Assembly (NCBI GenBank): GCA_944472135.2
Contig: OX235262.1
Span: 39,359,804-39,423,803 of the forward strand
Direction of reading: 5' to 3'
DNA length: 64,000 bases
Source: Trichobilharzia regenti
Lineage: Eukaryota > Platyhelminthes > Trematoda > Strigeidida > Schistosomatidae
The position numbers and the translations under genes are program-made. The notes beneath the pieces are model-generated. The model searched no databases and was not told where the DNA came from. It saw only the letters and a program-made list of their open reading frames with translations. Shown here piece after piece: positions 40,801-45,700 of this stretch; the first letter of the stretch is position 1, and every line of letters starts with the position of its first letter.

Positions 40801-40942
40801 AAATTACCGGAAATGACAATGGTGAAAATAACAGCTGTTTGTGTTTCTGAAGAGCATTTTCCATCTCCAGCAATCGATTAGCCTTGCCATTGCAAATGAC
40901 GTCCGAAACAATACATTTAAGTGACTTAGCAGAAGACCACAT
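4772..40942 (-). CDS. NUP205: NUP205 orthologue, inner-ring nucleoporin (5' twenty exons, partial)
   Basis: Large split gene encoding a Nup205/Nup192-family alpha-solenoid scaffold protein. In animals this protein sits in the inner ring of the nuclear pore complex and binds NUP93 and NUP35. Twenty exons were placed by homology to human NUP205 as remembered, with GT/AG borders and phases that join at every junction: 40808-40942, 40598-40769, 40342-40560, 39172-39552, 36486-36838, 35018-35389, 32603-32756, 28928-29295, 26863-27045, 24524-24586, 21863-22132, 16842-17285, 14051-14203, 13121-13280, 12134-12254, 10011-10443, 8529-8680, 6782-7100, 6500-6625, 4772-4819. Shared anchors include LALEYW, EEYPLT, RTCLH and IELRV. 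The coding part is about 4.63 kb in a 36-kb span. The last exon ends in phase 1, so the gene continues beyond what I could place; roughly the C-terminal half is missing. One internal frameshift lies in exon 13. The identification rests on collinear similarity along all exons. Confidence 0.9.
5261..5460 (+). repeat. tRNA-derived SINE
   Basis: tRNA-like head with box A-like 'AGTGGCACAGCGGTTAGG' and box B-like 'GGGGTTCGACCACC', then a body reaching an AATAAATAAATA tail. An inverted partner follows at 5530-5702. Confidence 0.7.
5530..5702 (-). repeat. tRNA-derived SINE, inverted partner
   Basis: Reverse-orientation copy of the SINE at 5261. It has box B-like 'GGGATCGAACCCC' and the same 'GATATCGGTAGCCCAAATTT' body. 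The tRNA-like heads lie at the outer ends, with the tails towards each other. Confidence 0.7.
5880..6475 (-). mobile_element. Non-LTR retrotransposon fragment (second family)
   Basis: Minus-strand fragment related to those at 17381-17925/18100-18790, 19300-19905 and 24940-25400. All share the 'CCAACCTAATCCYATGT..AGCTGACA' block and the nearby RLRWL-type terminal segment. Heavily decayed. The clade cannot be fixed by eye. Confidence 0.6.
6500..6625 (-). CDS. NUP205: NUP205 exon 19
   Basis: Acceptor CCCTGCAG, donor GTATGT, phase 1 at both ends. NWILRLYAIELRV and ANQRSHVTKLLKLFFG match human 'SWLMKTASIELRV' and 'NRQRSHTQRLLHLLLD'. The preceding intron is 156 bp. Confidence 0.9.
6782..7100 (-). 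CDS. NUP205: NUP205 exon 18
   Basis: 106 codons plus one base, acceptor ACTTTCAG, donor GTAGGT. DQQRTCLHSMLDVLD matches human 'GCPRTCLHAILNILE', and IWQILYKLGFDSLTSEPFLR matches 'CYQVIYQLCACSDTSGPTMR'. LRSNHDLF matches 'LRTSQDFL'. Confidence 0.92.
7101..7970. other. Intron 17, left part; SINE remnant only
   Basis: A weak SINE-like stretch ('GGTATGATCAGCCC') is near 7655-7730. The rest is AT-rich with nothing recognised. Confidence 0.4.
7975..8215 (+). mobile_element. RTE (SR2-like) 3'-end remnant
   Basis: Plus-strand remnant of the RTE C-terminus: 'CCAAGGGTGACACGGATGAGATCATGTGAGG' corresponds to the R-V-T-R-R-S-C-E block seen better preserved at 21470. It is full of substitutions and runs into an AATAAATAA tail. 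Confidence 0.65.
8529..8680 (-). CDS. NUP205: NUP205 exon 17
   Basis: 50 codons after two junction bases, acceptor AAATCTAG, donor GTATGT, ends in phase 0. AVMDHPAPNLVHWLCGFRF matches human 'TSLECNPPNLALYLLGFEL', and ISRSNLQ matches 'VSTTNLQ'. It was found from homology order, since no long open frame marks it. Confidence 0.88.
8845..8985 (-). repeat. Hammerhead-SINE remnant
   Basis: Reverse-orientation piece with 'CGTCCTATTTTGGACTAATCATC' (the hammerhead stem II/core region) at about 8868-8892, followed by a degraded box B region. Confidence 0.45.
8986..10010. other. Intron 16, no recognised feature
   Basis: AT-rich, no exon homology or repeat copy noted. Confidence 0.4.
10011..10443 (-). 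CDS. NUP205: NUP205 exon 16
   Basis: Acceptor TTGTACAG, donor GTGAGT, ends in phase 1. It begins KTRNQLLGAFAHLIQW, matching the human 'SQKLMAGFVECL' region. About 100 further residues, rich in Asp, Trp and Tyr (WYFPNQAWERWTTY), have no clear human counterpart and form a long insertion. Confidence 0.8.
10500..10740 (-). mobile_element. RTE (SR2-like) 3' end, short copy
   Basis: Begins with the shared terminus 'CCCTTAGATTCCTAGTAGAACACAGGGCTTCA' next to an ATT-rich tail and continues into the diverged C-terminal coding region. It lies just downstream of exon 16's acceptor in intron 15. Confidence 0.75.
11025..11180 (-). repeat. Hammerhead SINE, reverse copy
   Basis: 'GTGGACAGCTGTTTCAGACTAG' is the complement of the hammerhead region. 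It is followed by the tRNA-like head ('GGTTACAAGGGAAGCTCATAGACCATTCAGCCACTGGGA'). It pairs head-to-head with the plus copy at 11185. Confidence 0.65.
11185..11485 (+). repeat. Hammerhead SINE, forward copy
   Basis: Family start 'GTGAGTATTTGTCC', tRNA-like head at 11260-11335 (box B 'GGTTCGAAATCC'), then a hammerhead-like segment at 11340-11392 ('AGATGAGTC...GAGGCTGAAAC...CCCAGTACTCC'), and a shared 3' body. Confidence 0.7.
11770..11945 (-). repeat. SINE remnant
   Basis: Same family as 3800-3965: 'CAGAGTTGATCATACTACCCAGGTG', 'GGATTCGGACCCAGGATCCCCTAGCTGAAGGCTAAGTGCTTAAGCC'. A box-B-like motif is present in reverse orientation. Confidence 0.55.
12134..12254 (-). CDS. NUP205: NUP205 exon 15
   Basis: 40 codons plus one base, acceptor GTGTTTAG, donor GTGAGT, ends in phase 0. 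The translated piece (YCLLADYLPDHTACAVNILG) continues the solenoid. Its similarity to human is modest, and it is placed mainly by frame and splice sites. Confidence 0.75.
12257..13120. other. Intron 14, no recognised feature
   Basis: No repeat copy or exon-like homology recognised. A plus-strand open frame at 12381-12623 has no supporting similarity. Confidence 0.4.
13121..13280 (-). CDS. NUP205: NUP205 exon 14
   Basis: Acceptor TATTTAG, donor GTGAGT. It enters needing one base from exon 13 and ends in phase 2. LELVLDIASSNV matches human 'QLALIVCPLEQL', and HTVLPVYVSRLLMSTNSGSG matches 'DNVVNIARYLYHGNTNPE'. The other two frames contain stops or lack similarity. Confidence 0.82.
13390..13620 (+). 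mobile_element. RTE (SR2-like) remnant
   Basis: Strongly decayed copy of the RTE C-terminus: 'GTGGAACCCAAATGGGAAATGATGCG' and 'GAAATCGTGTGAGGACGAAATCAAAGC' line up with the segments at 21435-21510. Confidence 0.5.
14051..14203 (-). CDS. NUP205: NUP205 exon 13, carrying a frameshift
   Basis: Acceptor AATTTTAG, donor GTATAG. The first 24 codons read on from exon 12 and match human 'SLLEEGVKQLDTYAPFPG', then meet TGA at about 14129-14131. The rest reads in another frame (YAGLSLIRRLLASEDILVTF), matches human 'CLALLNLTLQKENLFMDLL', and joins exon 14 in the right phase. One base appears to be missing near the GG at 14132-14133. It could be an assembly error in a short G run, an allele, or a real lesion. 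Confidence 0.75.
14690..15300 (-). mobile_element. RTE (SR2-like) 3' end
   Basis: Minus-strand copy with an ATT tail at 14681-14696, the shared 'CTTGGGTTCTGTGTGGAACATAGGGGCTTCA' terminus, then the C-terminal coding region (PRVTWWKPFEEEEMRDYG) and further upstream RVGKAK-like and SIKNKIRIFNTN-like pieces. Frameshifted. Confidence 0.78.
15305..16555. other. Intron 12, central part, nothing recognised
   Basis: Small open frames only. An (ATT)n run is at about 16025-16040. No similarity recognised. Confidence 0.4.
16560..16720 (-). repeat. Hammerhead SINE, reverse copy
   Basis: Reverse complement of the family: 'GGAGTACTGGACAGTTGTTTCGTCC' is the hammerhead 3' half with an intact GACGAAAC motif, then 'ATTAGTACGCA', then box B 'GGGGTTCGAACCCAGG' and the tRNA-like head. 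The core reads CTAATGAG, where a functional one has CTGATGA. Confidence 0.75.
16842..17285 (-). CDS. NUP205: NUP205 exon 12
   Basis: 148 codons, phase 0 at both ends, acceptor TTGAAATAG, donor GTAAGT. WDIAASCLVLFDGLVNDF corresponds to human 'WEVAEVVLEVFYKLLRDY', and GYHLATQLLTDSSLFRM corresponds to 'GFSLMYHLLNESPMLEL'. A Thr-rich insert (KTTTATATTSE) lies between them. The preceding intron is 4.6 kb and transposon-filled. Confidence 0.87.
17381..17925 (-). mobile_element. Non-LTR retrotransposon (second family), 3' part
   Basis: Minus-strand 3' end and terminal coding region. The translation keeps VNRLRWLRHVLRIPSHPLPR and GWKRSSGGQSKTG. It continues after an inserted RTE piece at 17926-18100 into 18100-18790, so this older copy was split by a later insertion. 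Confidence 0.7.
17926..18100 (-). mobile_element. RTE (SR2-like) 3' end inserted in another LINE
   Basis: ATT-rich tail, 'TTAATTCCTAGAGGAACATAGGGCTTCAG' terminus, and a short stretch of the C-terminal coding region (reverse of the W-R-R-S-C-E block). It interrupts the second-family LINE. Confidence 0.75.
18100..18790 (-). mobile_element. Non-LTR retrotransposon (second family), continuation
   Basis: Resumes the element cut at 17925. The same blocks occur at 5980-6470 ('CCGCTTAACAGGCGAAACAGGACGCA' against 'CCGCCTAACATAGGAGACAGAACGCA'). Coding frames are broken. Confidence 0.6.
19300..19905 (-). mobile_element. Non-LTR retrotransposon (second family), remnant
   Basis: Shares the 3' UTR blocks ('GATCACGAAGAGTGAA') and the 'CAACCTAATCCTAAGTCAGTTAACAT' block with the copies at 17381 and 24940. 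Confidence 0.6.
20288..20520 (-). repeat. tRNA-derived SINE with an RTE-like tail
   Basis: Reverse copy: 'TTTGTTCCTTTACGTTCCGAGTGGAACATAGAGCTTCA' at the 3' end resembles the RTE terminus. The tRNA-like head has box B 'GGGAATCGAACCCC' at 20440-20453. A sister copy is at 32945-33195. Confidence 0.72.
20875..21612 (+). mobile_element. RTE (SR2-like) LINE, best-preserved 3' copy
   Basis: Plus-strand 3' end of an RTE element. Recognisable blocks include the end of the RT domain, KARIGKARQAFI, IRIFNSNMKSVLLYG, and a final open frame at 21405-21605 reading RVGRPRVTWRRSCEEEMK and WRRSAEALCSSRN before TAA. Upstream frames are shifted. It serves here as reference for the weaker copies. Confidence 0.85.
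21863..22132 (-). CDS. NUP205: NUP205 exon 11
   Basis: 90 codons, phase 0 at both ends, acceptor TTTACCAG, donor GTAAGT. PRAEEYPLTNAFLSLM matches human 'SRCEEYPLTRAFCQLI', and TIFLRHTMRAYRNPMER matches 'SVFLRFRTRAYRRAAEK'. This exon settles NUP205 as opposed to NUP188. Confidence 0.92.
22390..22500 (-). repeat. SINE remnant
   Basis: 'GCTGAAGTAGATGAGGTAGGACTCGAACCCTAGACCTAGTGG' is the box B region of the dispersed SINE in reverse orientation. Confidence 0.5.
22870..23000 (-). repeat. Hammerhead SINE, reverse copy
   Basis: Reverse complement reads GCGTACTGACGAAGATTC...GTAGGACGAAGCAG..., i.e. a hammerhead with CTGACGA in place of CTGATGA and GAAG in place of GAAA. Head region degraded. Confidence 0.65.
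23035..23225 (+). repeat. Hammerhead SINE, forward copy
   Basis: tRNA-like head ('GTGGCTGAATGGTCAACGAACTCGC', box B 'GGGTTCAACCTC'), then 'CCCAAACTAGGACGAAACAGCTGTCCAGTACT' with an intact 3' half of the hammerhead. The 5' core is mutated. Confidence 0.72.
23315..23535. repeat. Perfect 95-bp inverted repeat flanked by a 13-bp direct repeat
   Basis: Arms 23314-23408 and 23411-23505 are exact reverse complements with only two bases (AG) between them. The whole is bordered by ATATGATCGTGTA at 23302-23314 and 23536-23548, a likely target duplication. About 30 bp follow the right arm before the duplication and are not matched on the left. No coding frame. Confidence 0.9.
23610..23785 (-). repeat. 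Hammerhead SINE, reverse copy
   Basis: Reverse complement contains GCGTACTGATGAAGAGTCC with an intact CTGATGA, but GACGTAAC where GACGAAAC is expected. It is followed by box B 'GGGTTCGAACCCAGG'. It lies head-to-head with the copy at 23815. Confidence 0.78.
23815..24135 (+). repeat. Hammerhead SINE (Sm-alpha-like), most complete copy
   Basis: Leader 'GTGTGAGGACAAATACTCGCCGGAGACATTGG', tRNA-like head at 23908-23981 with box A 'AGTGGCTTAATGG' and box B 'GGGTTCGAACCCC', and a hammerhead region at 23980-24029 (CTGAATAGTCCC...GAGGACGAAAA...GTC|CAGTAC). A 3' body follows. The core has CTGAATA, so self-cleavage is doubtful. Confidence 0.82.
24524..24586 (-). CDS. NUP205: NUP205 exon 10 (63 bp)
   Basis: A 21-codon exon, phase 0 at both ends, acceptor TTCTCCAG, donor GTAAGT. 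Its NLQRAIG centre matches the human 'SQRQAIG' segment that follows the exon 9 homology. It was placed from splice signals plus that short match. Confidence 0.78.
24940..25400 (-). mobile_element. Non-LTR retrotransposon (second family), 3' part
   Basis: Minus-strand copy with conserved 3' UTR ('GACTGACTGACTGAAATTCAACATAGAACTCTGCACAAAAG') and the terminal coding block at 25300-25390. Parallel to the copies at 17381 and 19300. Confidence 0.65.
25500..26100 (+). mobile_element. RTE (SR2-like) 3' end
   Basis: Plus-strand decayed copy. 'GGATTGGAAAAACGCTAGGCAAACATTGAGGTGACATCACACGCTAG' corresponds to the I-G-H-T-L-R segment at 21372. Near 26080, 'GGACCTAAGGAATAA' marks the 3' terminus. Confidence 0.7.
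26345..26640. repeat. Hammerhead-SINE remnant and adjoining SINE remnant
   Basis: At 26345-26480 a plus-strand degraded hammerhead region ('TCCAAACTAGAAGGAGACA...GCAGTATTC') with its 3' body. At 26510-26640 a reverse SINE with 'GATTCGAACTCGAGACACAGTG'. Confidence 0.5.
26863..27045 (-). CDS. NUP205: NUP205 exon 9
   Basis: 61 codons, phase 0 at both ends, acceptor TTTCTTAG, donor GTGAGT. RSAFISNPQWQLLPVCMGFL matches human 'RLALCEHPQWTPVVVILGLL'. It is too short and Met-poor to stand out as an open frame and was found from the homology order. Confidence 0.88.
27050..28925. other. Intron 8, decayed repeat material
   Basis: Parts of 27110-27330 and 27650-28050 resemble the second non-LTR family on the minus strand ('ATGCCAAACAT', 'GGTTTGACCAGCC'), but no frame survives. 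The remainder is unrecognised. Confidence 0.35.
28928..29295 (-). CDS. NUP205: NUP205 exon 8
   Basis: Acceptor GTAAACAG, donor GTAAGT, ends in phase 0. ITWDHFFNSFRQYLNHMKQ matches human 'VSWEHFFHSLMLYHEHLRK', and EEQAGLQAVLRLVARI matches 'KEQDGLIAFLQLTSTI'. About 60 residues between them, rich in Gly, Ser and Thr, are a lineage-specific insertion. Confidence 0.9.
29490..30015 (+). repeat. Unclassified dispersed repeat, copy 2
   Basis: Same order of blocks as 1243-1905 and 30270-30890: 'CCGATAGCAGCTACCGTGAATGG', 'GGTTAGACTAAAATCAGTTA', 'GTCGTACTGCTGGTGAATGGG', and 'TTCTATTTCAGGTACACTAAG'. More diverged than the other two. Confidence 0.65.
30270..30895 (+). repeat. Unclassified dispersed repeat, copy 3
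   Basis: Best-preserved copy. Shares 'GGATAGCGATTAGACTAAAAGCAGT' and 'CTACGGTGGTCCGTAACCG' with copy 1. Open frames here differ from copy 1, which argues against recent protein coding. Confidence 0.7.
31195..31485 (-). mobile_element. RTE (SR2-like) 3' end
   Basis: Minus-strand copy beginning at 'TTCCCTTGGGTTCCGAATGGAGCATAGGGCTTCAGC'. Continues into a decayed C-terminal coding region. It faces the plus-strand copy at 31860-32510. Confidence 0.75.
31860..32510 (+). mobile_element. RTE (SR2-like) 3' end
   Basis: Plus-strand copy with 'GTGAACATAGAGAAGACAGAGGTAATAAACATACC' (compare 20886-20915) and 'GAGGAAGATCGTGTGAGGAGGAAATGAAAGC', ending at an ATAAT-rich tail. Frames are broken. Confidence 0.72.
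32603..32756 (-). CDS. NUP205: NUP205 exon 7
   Basis: Acceptor TATTACAG, donor GTATTA, ends in phase 1. FLRLAGDMVTTPCLFLPYLR and LCFSLLKANAS match human 'FVRQMGDLLPPTIYIPYLK' and 'YCFSLLKVNGS'. RTE fragments in opposite orientations lie on each side. Confidence 0.9.
32945..33195 (-). repeat. tRNA-derived SINE with an RTE-like tail, second copy
   Basis: Reverse copy closely related to 20288-20520: 'TTATTCCTTTACGTTCCCAGTGGAACATAGAGCTT' tail, the 'CCCAGCCTTCCCTCTTTACCAGTCTTCTTACTGG' body, and a tRNA-like head at 33119-33190 (box B 'GGGGATTGAACCTC'). Confidence 0.75.
33620..33850 (+). mobile_element. Penelope-like element, RT fragment
   Basis: Short plus-strand piece whose translation, partly in a shifted frame, keeps MRSPLGPLLTDVYAS and FYRRYVDDIIL. 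These correspond to the conserved MGSP-x-SPxLA and RYVDD motifs of Penelope-like reverse transcriptases; schistosomes are known to carry PLEs. Only the catalytic palm remains. The frame ends at 33845. Confidence 0.75.
33935..34150 (+). repeat. tRNA-derived SINE (third type)
   Basis: tRNA-like head at 33970-34045 with 'CCCAGTGGTAACATCTCTGACTG' and box B 'GCGGGTTCGAATCTC', then a body without a clear tail. Confidence 0.55.
34155..35017. other. Intron 6, nothing recognised
   Basis: AT-rich sequence with a short TATATACACAC run near 34520-34545. The open frames on both strands overlap each other and lack similarity. Confidence 0.35.
35018..35389 (-). CDS. NUP205: NUP205 exon 6
   Basis: 124 codons in phase 0 at both ends, acceptor TTTTTGTAG, donor GTTAGT. 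YRMHCIITDLIVHMPARIK matches human 'RRVHNLITDFLALMPMKVK', and RLALEYWWPVGEL matches 'ELALEYWCPTEPL'. This is one of the strongest exons for the identification. Confidence 0.92.
35930..36240 (+). mobile_element. Non-LTR retrotransposon (second family) fragment
   Basis: Plus-strand reading of 'SIDQVIRSLRNVLRIPSR' type sequence parallels the INQVMVVNRLRWLRHVLRIP block found in reverse at 17770-17890. Decayed. Confidence 0.55.
36486..36838 (-). CDS. NUP205: NUP205 exon 5
   Basis: 118 codons, acceptor TTCCACAG, donor GTATGT, ends in phase 0. LLALIRLSWAICLR matches human 'QATVRLAWALALR'. It holds a schistosome-specific charged insert (an Arg run, then an Asp/Glu-rich segment) before ALAIESGALEFARKQ. 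Confidence 0.88.
36841..37735. other. Intron 4, left part, nothing recognised
   Basis: No repeat copy or exon homology seen. Confidence 0.35.
37870..38530 (+). mobile_element. RTE (SR2-like) 5' end with endonuclease domain remnant
   Basis: Plus-strand fragment of the opposite end of an RTE element. Translations in several frames give TWNVRTMYET-like, AREMRRHGLEVLGT-like, NNAEQEKKEAFYR and NGDIKILTGNMNAT-like stretches, which belong to the apurinic endonuclease domain that precedes RT. Frameshifts and stops throughout. No RT follows. Confidence 0.8.
38815..38950 (+). repeat. SINE remnant
   Basis: Forward copy of the left-edge SINE: 'TTAGGCATTTGGCTTTTAGCGACCAAGTTTCGAGTTCCAGTCTCCC' with a diverged box B, then 'ACCTACTTCAACCTAGGCAATTGGACATAAGC'. 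Confidence 0.5.
39172..39552 (-). CDS. NUP205: NUP205 exon 4
   Basis: 127 codons, acceptor CTTTTAG, donor GTAAGT. It contains GLAECLMLWSCQS and HLYMALLYCF, matching human 'SLAESLFAWACQS' and 'LLMALLYCF'. Compared with human it has an extra polar insert near TPKPQALPVNPNENKG. Confidence 0.9.
40342..40560 (-). CDS. NUP205: NUP205 exon 3
   Basis: Acceptor AAACATAG, donor GTAACT, ends in phase 1. It includes FPHLARSLVGVILYY, matching human 'FPGLTRGLVAVLLYW', and HKFTDDLFASG, matching 'RFTDELMEQG'. Confidence 0.9.
40598..40769 (-). CDS. NUP205: NUP205 exon 2
   Basis: Acceptor TTCTACAG, donor GTATAT, ends in phase 1. The translated stretch SEDIIQESLFLSEVFRLNEL matches the human 'LIKEAFILSDLFDIGEL' segment. 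It is flanked by introns of 38 and 37 bp. Confidence 0.88.
40808..40942 (-). CDS. NUP205: NUP205 exon 1 (start codon)
   Basis: 45 codons from the ATG at 40940-40942 to a CCG|GTAATT donor, phase 0. It carries the MENALQKHKQLLFSP stretch, which lines up with the KILKKHK region near the human N-terminus. The ATG is the first in frame, and the following intron is only 38 bp. Confidence 0.85.
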
Positions 40943-43900
40943 GTTTTTTCAGTAACAATGCGCACACTTTCAATATTCCGCTATCATACAACAGCCAAGG
41001 TCAATCGAACGAAACTTCAAAATTTGCTTAGTGATGTGACTGTATAATCATACTATGTCCTAATTCATATCAAGTGTCATTTCAACACCTCTGTACAGTT
41101 TACACCTGCTTCGCATAATGGTACCTTTGTTGGTCAGTTCAGTTGCATATGTTGGTTTTTATGTTTCATCACAAATTTAGGTTTTCACATGTAGTGTTTG
41201 TATCTATTCCAATTCAGCAATCTGCACTTTCGAGCATACACGATGGGCCCGGGGTCACTTTAACTTTCTGCGCTGACTGTCTACTTATATCTTGGCACGA
41301 AAATATTAAGCCGTAGATAGATTATTGAATTAACTGCCTGCTGAGCTAGTGAACTTCCAGCACGGCTTCAGAAGTGTGGATTTATTGCATATCCTCGCTA
41401 ATTGTAGCGTTCATGTCTATTGTTATGTTGGTTTAGTAACAAGTTGTGTTTTTTATACGCTTTTTAAATGAAACATTTCCGACTCACAAAATATCGGCGG
41501 CAAAATGTACTTGAATTGCGTTACATTTACAGCATTGTATCAGGAAATATCTCCTGATACTGATACCTGCGCAATGTGATGCATTAAATAAGGTAGGAAG
41601 TTCAAAATTTCAGCGTGTATCTTTTAATATTCATGGAATCCTACTGGTATATTCGGCCTATTAACTGAGGCGCTATTGCCTTAATTAGTTTAGTTGTTGT
41701 TGGTATTCATAGCTGAATTTCAGCATTAATTTCAGTTTTTATGAACTCATAGCAGTCAGCTCATTTTTGGACAAATAGCATTAACACTGTGGTCATAATA
41801 TGTAGCATTGTTGTGAACTTGTGTTTGAAGTGACTTTTATTTTAAGGGAAAATTTAATTGCTACAATATTCCGATTTCATGGTCATAACTTAAGCTTATG
41901 CGTAAAAAAACTTATCACCTTATTTGGAATAAAAATAAATTTTTTAGCAGGTGAGAAAGACTTTATTTTTCAGTTTATTCGTATAAATACTATTGTGCAT
42001 CGAGTTGCATTGCAATTCCAAGTGAAGCAAGAGATTATGAATGCCTTCCCCTCTCTTCCGTATAAGAAAACTAATTCCTGAGGAATTTCTTCACAAAACT
42101 CTCCATATCAAATTCAGCATTTGTTAACTGTGTAGGCTTTTGCCATTACGCATTTGTCAAGGACACTTCATTTTGAAATCAGAAGCGTATATGTTTTACT
42201 AAATCTTATGCACTTCCTGTATAAATTCTGTGCTCATCAAGTGGTCATTTAACAATTGCTGAATGCTGCAATCAAGCCAAAATTATAACTCGTAAATGTA
42301 AGAATTTTTGTCATTTTCAGTGGCAGCCGTTCACAATGTATTAATTTTACACAACCTCAATGTCTGTTTCTCACTTTACTGAGGAAACACCAACTGAGTT
42401 TTTTGAAGAGGCTGTTTGTCACTTTGTGAATTTCACAAATTCCACAGATTGCATTCTACTCACTCAGTACGGGAACTAAAGTACGAGGGAACTCATATTA
42501 CTAAGCAGGATGTAGTACAATACAACTTTCGTCCTTATTTTAGTTCACTTTCATCATGCATGTAATTACAGATTCGTCTGCCGTTCACTTTAGGGACTTA
42601 CCACGGAACAGTCTCATCAACTTAAAGAATGCTGATAATATTGCCCACCTAGGTTGCGGGAAGCAACCAATAAATCTAGAAGACATGAAAAGACTACTGT
42701 GTTTGATCGTAGGTGCATGTGTTCTATTTTCTGTGTCAAGTAGTATAAGATGAAGAGTAACAATGGGGTTAAACATATATTGTTAGGTAGAGATGCGATT
42801 CCAAATCGTTGTCAACGACTTTTTTATTTCATTCTTATCACTATCCGTTCTCCCTCACATTTATACTCATTAGAGTTCCGTTTAATTGCTTTTTGCTCTA
42901 CCTGTGTGTGTTTCATGGAATGTGGTAACTTGAACAGGCGCACTTCCGTGCAAGCTTCTATGTTGAAGGTCAGTCAGGATGACATACAGTTTGGGAATAA
43001 CGAAATGTAAAAAATTGGATAATAATCACCGAAATGTCAACAAATGATAATCGTATTTTTTTCATTTGGTTTTTGCCTAACTGAAAACAAGAGTTATCTT
43101 ACAATAATTTCTCCTCTTACCCGAGATAACTTTTACACTATCTCGTTACATCTCATGAGTTAGTTTATCTTATCCCGTAGCCCAAATGCGAAGTTGAAAC
43201 ACCTCTGATGAAATGTTTTGCTTATTACCAACTGAATGTAATGTTTTTCAAGTGTGGAATGTAACAAATCGAACTACTGCACTACTGTGCTGAATTCCAT
43301 GTTAAAACTCAGTCAGCTTTATCACTGCAACTGCCCAGTGTCACAACTCACTACGGTGTTAATTGGCTTAAACAATTATTAATGACGTTTCCTAAGTACT
43401 CTATGCATTTCCCAATTCCTTAAATTGTCCAGACAGAGTGCATCGAAGAAGAAAACATAAACCGAAAGTCAGTAACACGGACACAAGAATAGAACTGAAT
43501 GAGATGGATGGTTTTTATGCCTGTAGTACGCTTAAATACAACACGTATGCATATAAATGAAGCAAAAAGTTGTATGACTTGATGTGATTATTAGCAATAG
43601 CTTGTGCTCCAAACGTCATCAGCCAATATTACTCTACAACACTGATTTATCGAAGTAAAACCTTATCCATAATGGAGTTATACTCTGCCACAGAGCCCAA
43701 GTCTTATACTTATATCAACAATACTTATTTTATGCGTTATGTGTCTCCTAATTGTTTCATTTTTGTCTTCCTCACTGCAGGTTTTCAGTCTTTGTAGACA
43801 TTCTACTGGACGTCTTCATACGTAGCGTCTGCAAGCAGTCTCTCAATACATCCGCCTCCCACAAAGTTGTTGGTATGGCTAACTTGTGCTCGAAACGTCA

Positions 43901-45190
43901 TCAGTTAATATCGCTGTACAGCACCGTGTGATTCATCAGAATAGAATCTTATCTATTGTTGCTGTAAAGCCTTGAGATTGCTCACTTCGGGTCGTAGTAC
44001 AATTAGTATGCTTATATTACTGAGGCAATGACATGCATGACTTATACATGCCACTGTGAAACTTGCCAGTAATAACATTCCCTCCATAGTAAATACAGTG
44101 CTTGTGGTAACAATTCGTCATTATTTTTTCACTGAGTTGATAGGTGCGTATATATTAGAAAAAAGCTAACCTCATCATATTATCAAAAATACTTTCACTA
44201 AATGCCCATACCTCTGCTGAATACCAAGTGCTACTTTTGGTCCATGAAATACTTTTCACTACATTCGTAAGTAACCAGCAAACTATTATCATATGGAGTA
44301 GTGAAACAGAAGGCGTATGAAATTTGGATGTTAATGTGTATTTGCAGTTACTGACACAATATATATGTACACGTTTCATTTCCAGACAAGAAAATTTTGT
44401 GGGGTAATATAGGGTTGAGCACAGTGAGTTAGTAGTGTATTCATCACTATGTACATGTTGTATAAGTGAAACGCTTCTATTCAATTTTCGGCGAAGCTAC
44501 AATATCTTCACGCACGGCTTCTTCAATGCACTCTAATAGGGAACAATACTTGGTACTAAGGGATCCAGCCAAGAGCATCTGTGACACAGTCTAATTACTT
44601 TTTCAATTAAAACAGGTAATACTGATATTATTGTGATTCACCTGTAAACTGAGGAACTCTAGTGTAACACAGCACCACACCACAGCAGGATATTCTTTTC
44701 TAGTAAAATTCTTATAGGTACAAGTATAATTCATGGACTGAGCATTTGTCAAATATGGAGGCGTCCAAATGAGACGAAAGACCAGCTAAATGCAACACCT
44801 CACACGTATCTTCAGACGTAGGCATGTGTTACTTCACGTGAGCTGTGAGCCGTATCGAGAAGGTATTCCTTAAAATCGACCCTCCGTTCTACGCTCAATT
44901 ATTGTTCATATATATGTAATTACTTCGTGAGTTCCTTAATTTACCTATAATTACGAAATTGATATCATATTAAGGAACACAAATAGGTTTTCCTAAAACC
45001 CGTGGTGTTCCTTCTCTAGTCTTAAATGGCGTCACACTGATCGACATAATTTAAGGAATAGATCGTAAAGTGGTGCGGTTACAAAACGCAGTTATCTAGC
45101 ATTGGATTAAAACCATGCGAACGATCTTATTCACCAATGGATAAAGTTCTTAGTTCACGGTACGCTACGATATCTAGAAGTCAAGAGAAC
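40943..45190. other. Intergenic region upstream of NUP205
   Basis: No gene recognised. It must include the NUP205 promoter, since the ATG is at 40942, but no clear core elements can be named. A loose direct repeat ('TTGTGCTC.AAACGTCATCAGYYAATAT') occurs at about 43600-43690 and 43884-43975. Open frames at 41821-42081, 42556-42753 and 44155-44484 lack any similarity known to me. Confidence 0.5.
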
Positions 45191-45196
45191 ACTGTC

Positions 45197-45555
45197 TGTC
45201 AATGCAGTTGAAGATTGAACGATCGATTCACGGTTGTTTGCTCAAAACCAACTTCCCCAATTTTCGCCGAGGCATCAATACGACAGTCATCGTCTCATCG
45301 GTCGCTGTTCAGAAAGAAGTCAGCAGTAAACCGTCAGAAGTAAAATTGTGATTTATTATTGTAATATTTGTTCACAGACCTTAGCGGAATTATTTTTTAT
45401 ATGTTGGTGTTACAATAAAGAATTCTGGGATCGCCAATCGTTGTTTTGGGTTTTGCGTCCGTTATTACTAAGCGTTTCTGAAAAACTTCAAGGAACAGCG
45501 TGAGCCCGAGCGTAGCAAGAGCTGGGCACTAACGGTTTGCGAGACGTGACTGACA
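45197..45555 (+). repeat. Element A 5' LTR
   Basis: Starts TGTCAATGCAG and ends GTGACTGACA. Contains an AATAAA at 45414-45419 that could serve as the polyadenylation signal. Confidence 0.93.
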
Positions 45556-45573
45556 GTTTCTGACGATAGAAAC
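45556..45573 (+). repeat. Hairpin at the LTR/leader junction
   Basis: GTTTCT-GACGAT-AGAAAC: 6-bp arms directly after the 5' LTR, where the primer-binding site is expected. An identical copy follows the 5' LTR of element C (51492-51509). The primer tRNA was not identified. Confidence 0.6.
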
Positions 45574-45700
45574 AGATTCTGGCGGATTCAGACAGTTGGT
45601 GAAAGTTTGGATAGTTACCGTTCATCTTTCCTGGTGCCGGTCAAGTCCTCTTTGAACAAGCAATATCTGGAACCATTTTGGAATTGAGTCAAGTTCAACA

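Noticed and set aside
41821..42753. Open frames at 41821-42081 and 42556-42753 as a plus-strand gene upstream of NUP205
   Set aside because: No similarity to a known family, AT-driven composition, and no splice structure that joins them.
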